From: F23-B02 sp963627445
GTDB taxonomy: Bacteria; Bacillota; Clostridia; Oscillospirales; Oscillospiraceae
DNA: 32,598 bases
Assembly (NCBI GenBank): GCA_963627445.1
Contig: CAVGBM010000123.1
Span: forward strand, 1-32,598
Direction: 5' to 3'
Below are positions 22,761 through 30,019 of this stretch, piece after piece. Made by a program: the position numbers and the translations under genes. The notes below the pieces were generated by a model. It was not told the origin of the DNA and ran no database searches. It saw nothing but the letters and a program-made list of their open reading frames with translations. How positions within the stretch are numbered: the first letter of the stretch is position 1; each line of letters begins with the position of its first letter.

Positions 22761-22811
22761 GTCATAAATGACAGTTTTGCCGCAAATACTCAAATATATT
22801 CCGCAAAACTG
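22761..22811. promoter_or_regulatory. Inverted repeats between ndvB-like gene and ylxM
   Basis: Two nested dyads lie in the divergent region: GTCATAAATGAC (22761-22772) and CAGTTTTGC (22772-22780) with GCAAAACTG (22803-22811). The second repeat ends 15 bases before the ylxM -35. They could be operators or part of an ndvB-like promoter, which I cannot place clearly. Confidence 0.4.
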
Positions 22812-22825
22812 ACAAGAAGTTTTAC

Positions 22826-22854
22826 TTGACAGGCAGGGTAACGGAGAGTATAAT
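22826..22854 (+). promoter_or_regulatory. Promoter of the ylxM-ffh operon
   Basis: A perfect -35 TTGACA (22826-22831), a 17-base spacer and a perfect -10 TATAAT (22849-22854), so transcription should start near 22861. This rules out translation starts upstream of that point. Confidence 0.92.
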
Positions 22855-22891
22855 CTGTAAAGTAAATTTCGTTTACAGGGAGGCGGACACC

Positions 22892-23239
22892 GTGGAAAAC
22901 AGCAGAGTGATGCGTTCGATGCTGTTTGATTTTTACGGCGAGCTGCTTACGGACAAGCAGCGTGAGTATTTCGACCTCCATTATAATGAGGATCTGTCCT
23001 TGGCCGAGATCGCCGAGCAGAGCGGCATTTCCCGTCAGGGCGTGTGGGATATCATCCGCCGTGCAGAGGCCGCCATGACCGAGATCGAGGAGAAAACAGG
23101 ACTGATAAAGCGCTTTACCGAGCGCAGCACTGTCCTTTCGGAGATACGCTCGCAGCTAAGTGAGCTCGAGAGCATGACCGAGGGCAGGGCGAGAGAGCTT
23201 GTCGGGAGCATTTCCGAAAAGCTCAGTGAACTTGATTAG
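22892..23239 (+). CDS. ylxM: YlxM/p13-like HTH protein
   Basis: A 115-residue protein starting at GTG 22892 (VENSRVMRSMLFDFYGELLT), with AGGGAGG at 22877-22883. A longer in-frame start at 22826 lies inside the promoter and is rejected. Residues about 27-62 (L-L-T-D-K-Q-R-E-Y-F-D-L-H-Y-N-E-D-L-S-L then AEIAEQSGISRQGVWDIIRR) form the sigma-region-4-like HTH of the YlxM family, which is always found directly before ffh in Firmicutes and is thought to modulate the signal recognition particle. It is 11 bases upstream of ffh. Confidence 0.92.
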   Translation: MENSRVMRSMLFDFYGELLTDKQREYFDLHYNEDLSLAEIAEQSGISRQGVWDIIRRAEAAMTEIEEKTGLIKRFTERSTVLSEIRSQLSELESMTEGRARELVGSISEKLSELD

Positions 23240-23250
23240 GAGGCAACGCT

Positions 23251-24624
23251 ATGGCATTTGAATCATTATCCGACAAGCTGTCCGCTGCCTTTAAGAAGCT
23301 CAGGGGCAAGGGCAGACTGACCGCGGGCGATGTCAAGGAGGCCATGAAGGAAGTGCGAATGGCGCTTCTGGAGGCCGATGTCAGCTACAAGGTCGTCAAG
23401 GAGTTTACCAAGTCCGTCACCGAGCGAGCCTCGGGTGCTGATGTGCTTGAGGCGCTGTCTCCGGCACAGATGGTCGTAAAGATAGTAAACGAAGAGCTCG
23501 TCAAGCTCATGGGCAGCGAAAATCAGCGGCTGACTATAGGCTCAAAGTCGCCCAGCGTCGTTATGCTGGTCGGACTTCAGGGCGCAGGTAAGACAACGAA
23601 CGGCGCAAAGCTTGCAGCGTACATGCGCAAGCAGGGCAAGCGCCCGCTGCTGGCGGCGTGCGATATCTATCGCCCCGCTGCGATAAAGCAGCTGGAGACC
23701 GTCGGCAAGCAACTTGATATCCCCGTGTTCCAGATGGGCACGACAAATCCCGTGGATATCGCTAAGGCAGCGGTCGAGCACGCCAAAAAGCACGGCAACG
23801 ACCTTGTGTTTCTCGACACCGCGGGCCGCCTGCATATAGACGAGCAGCTTATGGACGAGCTGCGCAATATAAAGGAAGCGGTCGAACCGGCAGAGATCCT
23901 GCTCGTTGTCGACGCGATGACCGGCCAGGATGCCGTGAACGCCGCAAACGCCTTTGACGAGGCGCTTGGCGTGACGGGCGTTATGCTCACGAAGCTTGAC
24001 GGCGACGCACGAGGCGGCGCGGCGCTGTCTATAAAGGCCAGCACCGGCAAGCCCATCAAGTTCATCGGCGTGGGCGAAAAGCTCGACCAGATAGAGCCGT
24101 TTTATCCCGACCGTATGGCGTCGAGGATCCTCGGCATGGGCGATGTTCTGACGCTTATCGAAAAGGCCGAGCAGAACTTTGACGAGAAAAAGGCTCTCGA
24201 GATGGCGGAAAAGCTCAAGGCAAACCGCTTCTCGCTTTCCGATTACCTTGAGCAGATGCACTCGTTAAAGGGTATGGGCGATTTAAACGACCTTGCCGGA
24301 ATGATCCCGGGCGTGGACGCAAAGGCGCTCAAGGGCGCAAAGGTCGACGAAAAGAGCCTCAGCCACACCGAGGCCATCATCCTTGCGATGACGCAGGCCG
24401 AGCGGGACGACCCGTCGATACTCAACGCCAGCCGCAAAAAGCGCATTGCCGCAGGCAGCGGCACGAGCGTTGTCGAGATAAACCGACTGCTCAAGCAGTT
24501 TAACGCCATGCAGGGCATGATGAAGCAGCTTTCCGGCAAGAATATGAAGAAGCTGCAAAAGAAGTTCGGCGGCATGGGCGGCGGAATGTCGGGGCTCGGC
24601 GGCTTCGGCGGATTTAAGCTTTGA
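23251..24624 (+). CDS. ffh: Signal recognition particle GTPase Ffh
   Basis: Ffh binds 4.5S RNA and signal peptides and delivers ribosomes to FtsY. The 457-residue length is typical. N domain residues 1-90; GTPase motifs GLQGAGKTT near 108-116, DTAGR near 190 and TKLDGDARGG near 248-257; and a methionine-rich M domain whose tail MQGMMKQLSGKNMKKLQKKF ends in a Gly/Phe-rich stretch. AGGAGG is present upstream. It is the second gene of the ylxM operon. Confidence 0.98.
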   Translation: MAFESLSDKLSAAFKKLRGKGRLTAGDVKEAMKEVRMALLEADVSYKVVKEFTKSVTERASGADVLEALSPAQMVVKIVNEELVKLMGSENQRLTIGSKSPSVVMLVGLQGAGKTTNGAKLAAYMRKQGKRPLLAACDIYRPAAIKQLETVGKQLDIPVFQMGTTNPVDIAKAAVEHAKKHGNDLVFLDTAGRLHIDEQLMDELRNIKEAVEPAEILLVVDAMTGQDAVNAANAFDEALGVTGVMLTKLDGDARGGAALSIKASTGKPIKFIGVGEKLDQIEPFYPDRMASRILGMGDVLTLIEKAEQNFDEKKALEMAEKLKANRFSLSDYLEQMHSLKGMGDLNDLAGMIPGVDAKALKGAKVDEKSLSHTEAIILAMTQAERDDPSILNASRKKRIAAGSGTSVVEINRLLKQFNAMQGMMKQLSGKNMKKLQKKFGGMGGGMSGLGGFGGFKL

Positions 24625-24679
24625 TTACCGACGCGCGAGCGTTTGTAATATATAGAAAAATATTTGGAGGTGAAAATAA

Positions 24680-24919
24680 ATGGTAAAGATCAGACTTCGT
24701 AGAATGGGTGCAAAGAAGGCACCTTACTACCGTATCATCGTAGCTGATTCCCGCAGTCCCCGTGACGGTCGTTTCATCGAGGAACTCGGTACTTACGATC
24801 CCATGGCAGAGGGCGAGCAGAAGATCAAGGTCGACATGGAGCGTGCACAGTACTGGATCGCAAACGGCGCACAGCCTACCGAAACCGTACGCGGCCTGCT
24901 TAAGAAGGTCGAGGCCTAA
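24680..24919 (+). CDS. rpsP: 30S ribosomal protein S16
   Basis: The 79-residue MVKIRLRRMGAKKAPYYRII is the canonical bS16 N-terminus, followed by ADSRSPRDGRFIEELGTYDP. Its length is normal. GGAGGT precedes the start. It sits between ffh and khpA as in other Firmicutes. Confidence 0.98.
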   Translation: MVKIRLRRMGAKKAPYYRIIVADSRSPRDGRFIEELGTYDPMAEGEQKIKVDMERAQYWIANGAQPTETVRGLLKKVEA

Positions 24920-24937
24920 TAAGGAGAATCTACCGGC

Positions 24938-25168
24938 ATGAAAGAACTTTTGACCTATATCGTGCAGAATCTCGTCGATCATCCCGACGAGGTCTCTGTG
25001 ACCGAGCGCGAAGCCGGCGGCGAGACCGTTTTTGAAGTGCGTGTCGCCGACGGTGATATGGGCAAGGTCATTGGCCGGCAGGGCAGGATCGTAAAAGAGA
25101 TCCGTATACTCATGCGGGCTGTTGCCCAGAGAAAGGGCAAGAAGGTATCAGTCGATATAATGGACTGA
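24938..25168 (+). CDS. khpA: KH-domain RNA-binding protein KhpA
   Basis: The 76-residue protein is a single KH domain: MGKVIGRQGRIVKEIRILMR carries the G-x-x-G loop (GRQG) that binds RNA. KhpA (YlqC) pairs with KhpB in many Firmicutes to bind RNAs involved in cell elongation and division. AAGGAG lies upstream, 18 bases after rpsP. A hairpin terminator follows immediately. Confidence 0.95.
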   Translation: MKELLTYIVQNLVDHPDEVSVTEREAGGETVFEVRVADGDMGKVIGRQGRIVKEIRILMRAVAQRKGKKVSVDIMD

Positions 25169-25175
25169 GAATATG

Positions 25176-25203
25176 AAAAGGGCTACCCATCGGTAGCCCT
25201 TTT
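25176..25203 (+). terminator. Intra-operon hairpin between khpA and rimM
   Basis: A perfect 12-bp stem AAAAGGGCTACC / GGTAGCCCTTTT with a CATC loop, 8 bases after the khpA stop and 23 before rimM. Its T run is short (four T then AG), so it may terminate only part of the transcripts or act as an mRNA processing or stability element. Confidence 0.75.
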
Positions 25204-25225
25204 AGACTATGCGAGGGATGAAAAA

Positions 25226-25714
25226 ATGGATAAAAAGCAATTCATAGAAGCCGGAAAGGTAGTCAATACCCACGGCGTTAAGGGCGAGGTCAAGATACAG
25301 GTTTGGCTCGACAGCCCCGAGTTTTTGAAGAAATTCAAGACAGTGTATATAGATAACAAGGCGGTAAAGCTCGTAAGCGGCAGAGTTCACAAGGGCTTTC
25401 TTATCGCCGTACTCGACGGCGTTAATGATGTCAACGCCGCGATGAGCCTTAAAAATAAGACGGTCTACATTGACCGCAAAGATGCAAAGCTCCCCAAGGG
25501 CGCATACTTTTTGCAGGATATTATCGGTGCCGCCGTCGTCACCGAGGACGGCGAGAGCGTCGGCACGCTCGAGGATATCCTCGAAACGCCCGCTTCGCAG
25601 ATATACATCGTTAAGGGCGAGACCGAGCACCTCATCCCTGCGGTGGACGAGTTTATCGTCAAGGTCGATGCCGAGAATGCGGTCGTGACCGTGAGACTGA
25701 TAGAAGGAATGTAA
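25226..25714 (+). CDS. rimM: Ribosome maturation factor RimM
   Basis: The 162-residue protein starts MDKKQFIEAGKVVNTHGVKG, followed by E-V-K-I-Q-V-W: the RimM N-terminal domain that contacts ribosomal protein S19. The C-terminal PRC-barrel follows with G-A-Y-F-L-Q-D-I-I-G-A and the ending P-A-V-D-E-F-I-V-K-V-D. GAGGGATG precedes the start. It is directly upstream of trmD, the usual arrangement. Confidence 0.95.
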   Translation: MDKKQFIEAGKVVNTHGVKGEVKIQVWLDSPEFLKKFKTVYIDNKAVKLVSGRVHKGFLIAVLDGVNDVNAAMSLKNKTVYIDRKDAKLPKGAYFLQDIIGAAVVTEDGESVGTLEDILETPASQIYIVKGETEHLIPAVDEFIVKVDAENAVVTVRLIEGM

Positions 25715-25721
25715 AAGAGTT

Positions 25722-27011
25722 ATGTCAACCATGAGAATTGATATAATGACCCTGTTTCCCGATACCATGAACGCAGTTCTGCACGAGAGCATTTTGGGCA
25801 GGGCAGCCAAAAAAGGCATTATCGAGGTCAATTGTGTCCAAATCAGGGATTATACCGAGAATAAACAGTGCCAAGTCGACGATTACCCATACGGCGGCGG
25901 CTGGGGCTGCGTGATGATGGCGCAACCGTTAAAGTCATGCCTTGACGATATTATGTCAACCGCGCAAGACCGCAAGAGCCGTGTCATCTACATGTCGCCG
26001 CAGGGTAAGCCCTACGACCAGCAGACGGCAAGACGCTTACGTGACGAGTACGACCACCTCGTGCTCGTGTGCGGCCACTATGAGGGCATCGACGAGCGCT
26101 TTATCGAACAGTGCGTCGACGAGGAGATATCCATCGGCGACTTTGTCCTCACCGGCGGAGAGATAGCCGCAATGGCTGTGGCCGACTCCGTGTGCAGGCT
26201 CGTACCGGGCGTTCTGTCGGATGAGGAGTGCTTCACCGGCGAGAGCCACTGGGACGGCGTTCTGGAGTATCCGCAGTACACCCGCCCCGAGGTCTGGGAG
26301 GGCAGGGCAGTGCCCGAGGTGCTTTTGCAGGGCAACCATGCCGCCGTTGACGAGTGGCGGCGCAAAAAAAGCCTTGAGCGCACGATGGATAAGCGACCCG
26401 ATATGTTCCGGAAGCTTGAGCTGACGGACAAAAGGGACATTAAGCTCATTGAGCAGATAAAAAAAGAGCGCAGCCGCATGAAGCTCAAACAGCCGATTGG
26501 CTGCCGCTTTGCGACCGAGGACGATATCGACGATATCATGCTCATCGTGCGGCAGGCGAAGAACTATCTCAAAAAACACCGTGTCGACCAGTGGCAGAGC
26601 GACTATCCCACGTGGGAGACCTTTACTGCCGACATCGCAAACAATGAGTGCTACGCCGTGACCTACGGTGAGCGTCTGGTAGGCTTTTTCTCTATGACCG
26701 AAGCGCCCAAAAGCGCGTACGATAACATAACCGATGGCAAATGGCATGGTGAGGGCAAGTTTTGTACTCTTCACCGCATAGCCATTGAAGCACAGTTCAG
26801 GGGTACACACCTGAGTGATAGGCTCCTTGATTATGCCGATGACACCGCAAAAAGTCTTGGCGCCGAATACATGCGCGTTATCACCCATCGAAAGAACAAG
26901 CCTACGCTCAATCTCTTAAAGCGCAAGGGATTCGTATACAGAGGAAATGTGACTGTGCCCGCTGAGTACGGCAGTGACCCGGCAAGACAGGCTCTTGAGA
27001 AAAAGCTATGA
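25722..27011 (+). CDS. trmD: TrmD tRNA m1G37 methyltransferase fused to GNAT domain
   Basis: The first about 245 residues are a complete TrmD: MRIDIMTLFPDTMNAVLHES, YGGGWGCVMMAQPL, LVCGHYEGIDERFIEQC near 115-131 (the knotted S-adenosylmethionine site), and SHWDGVLEYPQYTRP. TrmD methylates G37 of tRNAs and prevents frameshifting. Without a stop the frame continues (KKERSRMKLKQPIGCRFATE) into a 175-residue GNAT acetyltransferase domain with L-H-R-I-A-I-E-A-Q-F-R-G-T-H-L-S-D-R-L-L near 345-365. Free TrmD is about 240 residues, so this is a true fusion or a missing stop. An internal ATG at 26478 could also start the GNAT part. The stop overlaps rsmA by 4 bases. The rplS gene that usually follows trmD is absent. 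Confidence 0.92.
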   Translation: MSTMRIDIMTLFPDTMNAVLHESILGRAAKKGIIEVNCVQIRDYTENKQCQVDDYPYGGGWGCVMMAQPLKSCLDDIMSTAQDRKSRVIYMSPQGKPYDQQTARRLRDEYDHLVLVCGHYEGIDERFIEQCVDEEISIGDFVLTGGEIAAMAVADSVCRLVPGVLSDEECFTGESHWDGVLEYPQYTRPEVWEGRAVPEVLLQGNHAAVDEWRRKKSLERTMDKRPDMFRKLELTDKRDIKLIEQIKKERSRMKLKQPIGCRFATEDDIDDIMLIVRQAKNYLKKHRVDQWQSDYPTWETFTADIANNECYAVTYGERLVGFFSMTEAPKSAYDNITDGKWHGEGKFCTLHRIAIEAQFRGTHLSDRLLDYADDTAKSLGAEYMRVITHRKNKPTLNLLKRKGFVYRGNVTVPAEYGSDPARQALEKKL

Positions 27012-27874
27012 GATTAACCGACATTAACGATATAAGATTGCTGCTTGCCTCCCACGGCTTTCGCTTTTCCAAGTCCATGGGACAGAACTTTTTGACCGCC
27101 GCATGGGTGCCGGAGGACATCGCCGAGGCAGCGCAGCTTGATGAATGTACCGGCGTTCTGGAGGTCGGCCCGGGCATCGGCTGCCTAACAGAGCAGCTTG
27201 CCATGCGAGCGGGCAAGGTCGTCGCCGTGGAGCTTGACAATGCACTCAGACCCGTTTTAAAGCAAACTCTTGCGGGAAAAGATAACGTTGAGATAATATT
27301 CGGCGATGTTTTGAAGCAGGATATAAAGGGACTGGTCACGGAGAAAATGCAGGGGCTGCGTCCCGTTGTGTGCGCAAACCTGCCGTACAATGTAACAAGC
27401 CCCCTCATAACCGCGTTTTTGGAGGCCGAATGCTTTGACAGCGTGACGGTCATGATCCAGCGCGAGGTCGCAAAGCGCATCTGCGCAAAGCCTGCCACGG
27501 CAGATTACGGCGCGTTCACCGTGCTCGTCAATTGGTACGCCGAGCCCGAAATGCTATTTGATGTGCCGCCGAGCTGCTTTATCCCGCAGCCGAAGGTCAC
27601 ATCCAGCGTAATTAGGCTCAAAACCCGCAGCGCACCGCCGGTCGAGGTCAAGGACAAGGCGCTGTTTTTCCGCGTTGTCAGAGCTGCCTTCGGCATGCGC
27701 CGCAAGACGCTTACGAATGCGCTGAGCGCGAATTTTAACGAGCTTAACAAGGCCGATATCGAAAACCTGCTCACCGCCTGCGGCTTTGACCCGAAAATTC
27801 GCGGCGAGGTGCTGTCCATTGGTGATTTTGCTGCAATTTCGGATGCGATTTTTGACATTCTCAACAAGCCCTAA
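27008..27874 (+). CDS. rsmA: 16S rRNA dimethyladenosine transferase (KsgA)
   Basis: RsmA dimethylates two adenines in the 3' hairpin of 16S rRNA. The 288-residue protein carries RFSKSMGQNFL near 19-29, LEVGPGIGCLTEQLA near 50-64 (S-adenosylmethionine loop), and CANLPYNVTSPLI near 120 with the N-L-P-Y catalytic motif. The ATGA overlap with trmD indicates translational coupling. It ends the operon; no clear terminator is seen before the pckG promoter. Confidence 0.97.
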   Translation: MRLTDINDIRLLLASHGFRFSKSMGQNFLTAAWVPEDIAEAAQLDECTGVLEVGPGIGCLTEQLAMRAGKVVAVELDNALRPVLKQTLAGKDNVEIIFGDVLKQDIKGLVTEKMQGLRPVVCANLPYNVTSPLITAFLEAECFDSVTVMIQREVAKRICAKPATADYGAFTVLVNWYAEPEMLFDVPPSCFIPQPKVTSSVIRLKTRSAPPVEVKDKALFFRVVRAAFGMRRKTLTNALSANFNELNKADIENLLTACGFDPKIRGEVLSIGDFAAISDAIFDILNKP

Positions 27875-27878
27875 GTCA

Positions 27879-27907
27879 TTGACGGCAAGGGTGTAAAGTG
27901 TTAGTCT
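27879..27907 (+). promoter_or_regulatory. Possible pckG promoter
   Basis: TTGACG (27879-27884), a 17-base spacer and TAGTCT (27902-27907), overlapping the end of the rsmA region. TAGTCT recurs nearby at about 27928. The -10 is weak. Confidence 0.45.
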
Positions 27908-27982
27908 AGTAGAGCTAATAATAGTCTGATGTAGAAAGTAGAATATGAATTTTTATCTGGCATCAAACGGAGGTAAACATTG

Positions 27983-29749
27983 ATGAACCTGACAAACAAT
28001 GTACACATTACAAAGTGGGTCGAGGAAATGGCCGCACTTTGCAAGCCCGAAAGCATCGTCTGGATAGACGGCTCTGAAGAGCAGCTTGAAAATCTTCGCC
28101 ATGAGGCGATGGGCACGGGCGAGCTTATAAAGCTCAACGAGGAAAAGCTCCCCGGCTGCTACCTGCACCGCTCTGACCCGAACGACGTTGCCCGTGTTGA
28201 GGATCGCACCTTCATCTGCTCCCGCAGGCAGGAGGACGCAGGCCCGACGAACAATTGGATGGATCCCAAGGAGATGTACGAAAAGCTCTACGGCATCTAT
28301 GACGGCTCGATGAAAGGCCGCACGATGTACGTCATTCCTTACTCCATGGGCGTTGTCGGCTCTGACTTTGCAAAATACGGCATCGAGCTTACCGACAGCA
28401 TCTATGTCGTCGTTTCCATGGCGATCATGACCCGCATCGGCAAGAGCGTTCTCGACGCTATCGGCGACAGCGCAGATTACATCAAGGGTCTGCACTCCAA
28501 GGCCGAGCTCGACCCCGAGAAGAGATACATCGTCCACTTCCCCGAGGATAACACCATCATGTCCGTCAACTCCGGCTACGGCGGCAATGTTCTGCTCGGC
28601 AAAAAGTGCTTTGCCCTGCGCATAGCCTCCACCCTCGGCCGTGACGAGGATTGGATGGCAGAGCATATGCTCATCCTCGGCGTAGAAAACCCGCAGGGCG
28701 AGGTCCGCTATGTCTGCGGCGCATTCCCGTCCGCCTGCGGCAAGACCAATCTTGCAATGCTCATCCCGCCCGAGGCTTACCGTGAAAAGGGCTGGAAGTG
28801 CTGGACTGTCGGCGATGATATCGCATGGCTGCGCATAGGCCCCGACGGCAGACTGTGGGCGGTCAACCCCGAAAACGGCTTCTTCGGCGTTGCCCCCGGC
28901 ACGAGCGTGAAGTCCAACCCCAACGCTCTTGCCGCTACCAAAAAGAACACTATCTTTACCAATGTTGTCCGCAACCTCGACGATAACACCGTCTGGTGGG
29001 AGGGCATGGACAAAAATCCCCCGAAGAATGCAGAGAACTGGAAGGGCGAGAAGTGGGACTGCACCGACGGCTCAAAGGGCGCACACCCCAACTCCCGCTT
29101 CACCGCACCGGCAATAAACTGCCCCTGCATCAGCCCCGAGTTTGAGAGCAAGACCGGCGTTCCCATCTCCGCCATCATCTTCGGCGGCCGCCGTGCAAAG
29201 ACCGCACCTCTGGTCTACCAGTCCAGAAACTGGGATCACGGCGTTTTCGTCGGCAGCATCATGGCAAGCGAGACCACCGCAGCCGCCACCGGCAAGGTCG
29301 GCGTTGTAAGGCGCGACCCCATGGCCATGCGCCCGTTCTGCGGCTACAACATGGGCGACTACTGGCAGCATTGGATCGACATGGGCAAGAAGCTTTCTAA
29401 CCCGCCGAAGATCTTCAATGTCAACTGGTTCCGCACCGATGACGAGGGCAACTTCGAGTGGCCCGGCTTTGGCGACAACATGCGTGTAGTTGAGTGGATA
29501 CTCGGCCGCTGCTTCGACGAGGTTGGCGCTGTCGAGACCGAGCTTGGCTACGAGCCCAAGGCAGAGGACATTGACCTTGACGGCAGCGGAGTAAGCGAGG
29601 AAACGCTTGAGGATCTTCTCAAGGTCGACAAGAGCCTGTGGCTCGACGAGTGCAAGGGCATCCGCGAGTACTACGCCCAGTTCGGCGACAAGCTCCCCAA
29701 GGTGCTTGCTGACGAGATCGACGCTCTCGAGGAACGCCTTAAAAAGTAA
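27983..29749 (+). CDS. pckG: GTP-dependent phosphoenolpyruvate carboxykinase
   Basis: Interconverts oxaloacetate plus GTP and PEP plus CO2 in the cytoplasm. The 588-residue protein has the GTP-class signature FPSACGKTNLAML near 247-260, with the reactive cysteine, preceded by Y-V-C-G-A. Other landmarks are GDDIAWLRIGPDGRLWAVNP near 270-290, PENGFFGVAPGT, and PNSRFTAPAINCPCISP. A TTG directly before the ATG also is in frame, but GGAGGT at 27969-27974 has ideal spacing to ATG 27983. Direction in vivo cannot be told; in anaerobes it often runs toward oxaloacetate. It is followed by its own terminator and by ppdK. Confidence 0.97.
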   Translation: MNLTNNVHITKWVEEMAALCKPESIVWIDGSEEQLENLRHEAMGTGELIKLNEEKLPGCYLHRSDPNDVARVEDRTFICSRRQEDAGPTNNWMDPKEMYEKLYGIYDGSMKGRTMYVIPYSMGVVGSDFAKYGIELTDSIYVVVSMAIMTRIGKSVLDAIGDSADYIKGLHSKAELDPEKRYIVHFPEDNTIMSVNSGYGGNVLLGKKCFALRIASTLGRDEDWMAEHMLILGVENPQGEVRYVCGAFPSACGKTNLAMLIPPEAYREKGWKCWTVGDDIAWLRIGPDGRLWAVNPENGFFGVAPGTSVKSNPNALAATKKNTIFTNVVRNLDDNTVWWEGMDKNPPKNAENWKGEKWDCTDGSKGAHPNSRFTAPAINCPCISPEFESKTGVPISAIIFGGRRAKTAPLVYQSRNWDHGVFVGSIMASETTAAATGKVGVVRRDPMAMRPFCGYNMGDYWQHWIDMGKKLSNPPKIFNVNWFRTDDEGNFEWPGFGDNMRVVEWILGRCFDEVGAVETELGYEPKAEDIDLDGSGVSEETLEDLLKVDKSLWLDECKGIREYYAQFGDKLPKVLADEIDALEERLKK

Positions 29750-29768
29750 AAGCATATAATTAAACATC

Positions 29769-29809
29769 ATACCCCCAATGCGATCAGACACCGCATTGGG
29801 GGTATTTTG
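29769..29809 (+). terminator. pckG Rho-independent terminator
   Basis: A perfect 14-bp stem ATACCCCCAATGCG / CGCATTGGGGGTAT with a nine-base loop, followed by TTTT. Confidence 0.9.
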
Positions 29810-29838
29810 ACGACAAAAACGCGGATTTGAAGAGCAAA

Positions 29839-29908
29839 GTATGCAAAATACACAAAACGATTGTGAAACTCGCAACAAAATGGGCTCGTTTTTGTATGCA
29901 AAATGCAT
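29839..29908. promoter_or_regulatory. Paired repeats upstream of ppdK
   Basis: GTATGCAAAATACA (29839-29852) and GTATGCAAAATGCA (29894-29907) are direct repeats 55 bases apart. The second contains the palindrome ATGCAAAATGCAT and ends at the -35 of ppdK. Spaced, phased sites next to a promoter suggest binding of a regulator. Confidence 0.45.
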
Positions 29909-29937
29909 TGAAAAAACGGTGAATAAAATGGTAATCT
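29908..29937 (+). promoter_or_regulatory. Probable ppdK promoter
   Basis: TTGAAA (29908-29913), an 18-base spacer and TAATCT (29932-29937). It leaves a leader of about 75 bases before the AAAGGA site. Apart from these sites I see nothing else in the 270-base gap. Confidence 0.5.
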
Positions 29938-30019
29938 AAATATAAGAAATGGTTAGACTATTTGTATAAACTACCGGCTGTCGGGCAAAACCGATGCCGT
30001 TCAGAAAGGATAGGATAAT

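Noticed and set aside
29850..29880. Rex (redox repressor) site upstream of ppdK
   Set aside because: TTGTGAAACTCGCAACAA has the outer TTG/CAA but lacks the inner symmetry of known Rex sites.
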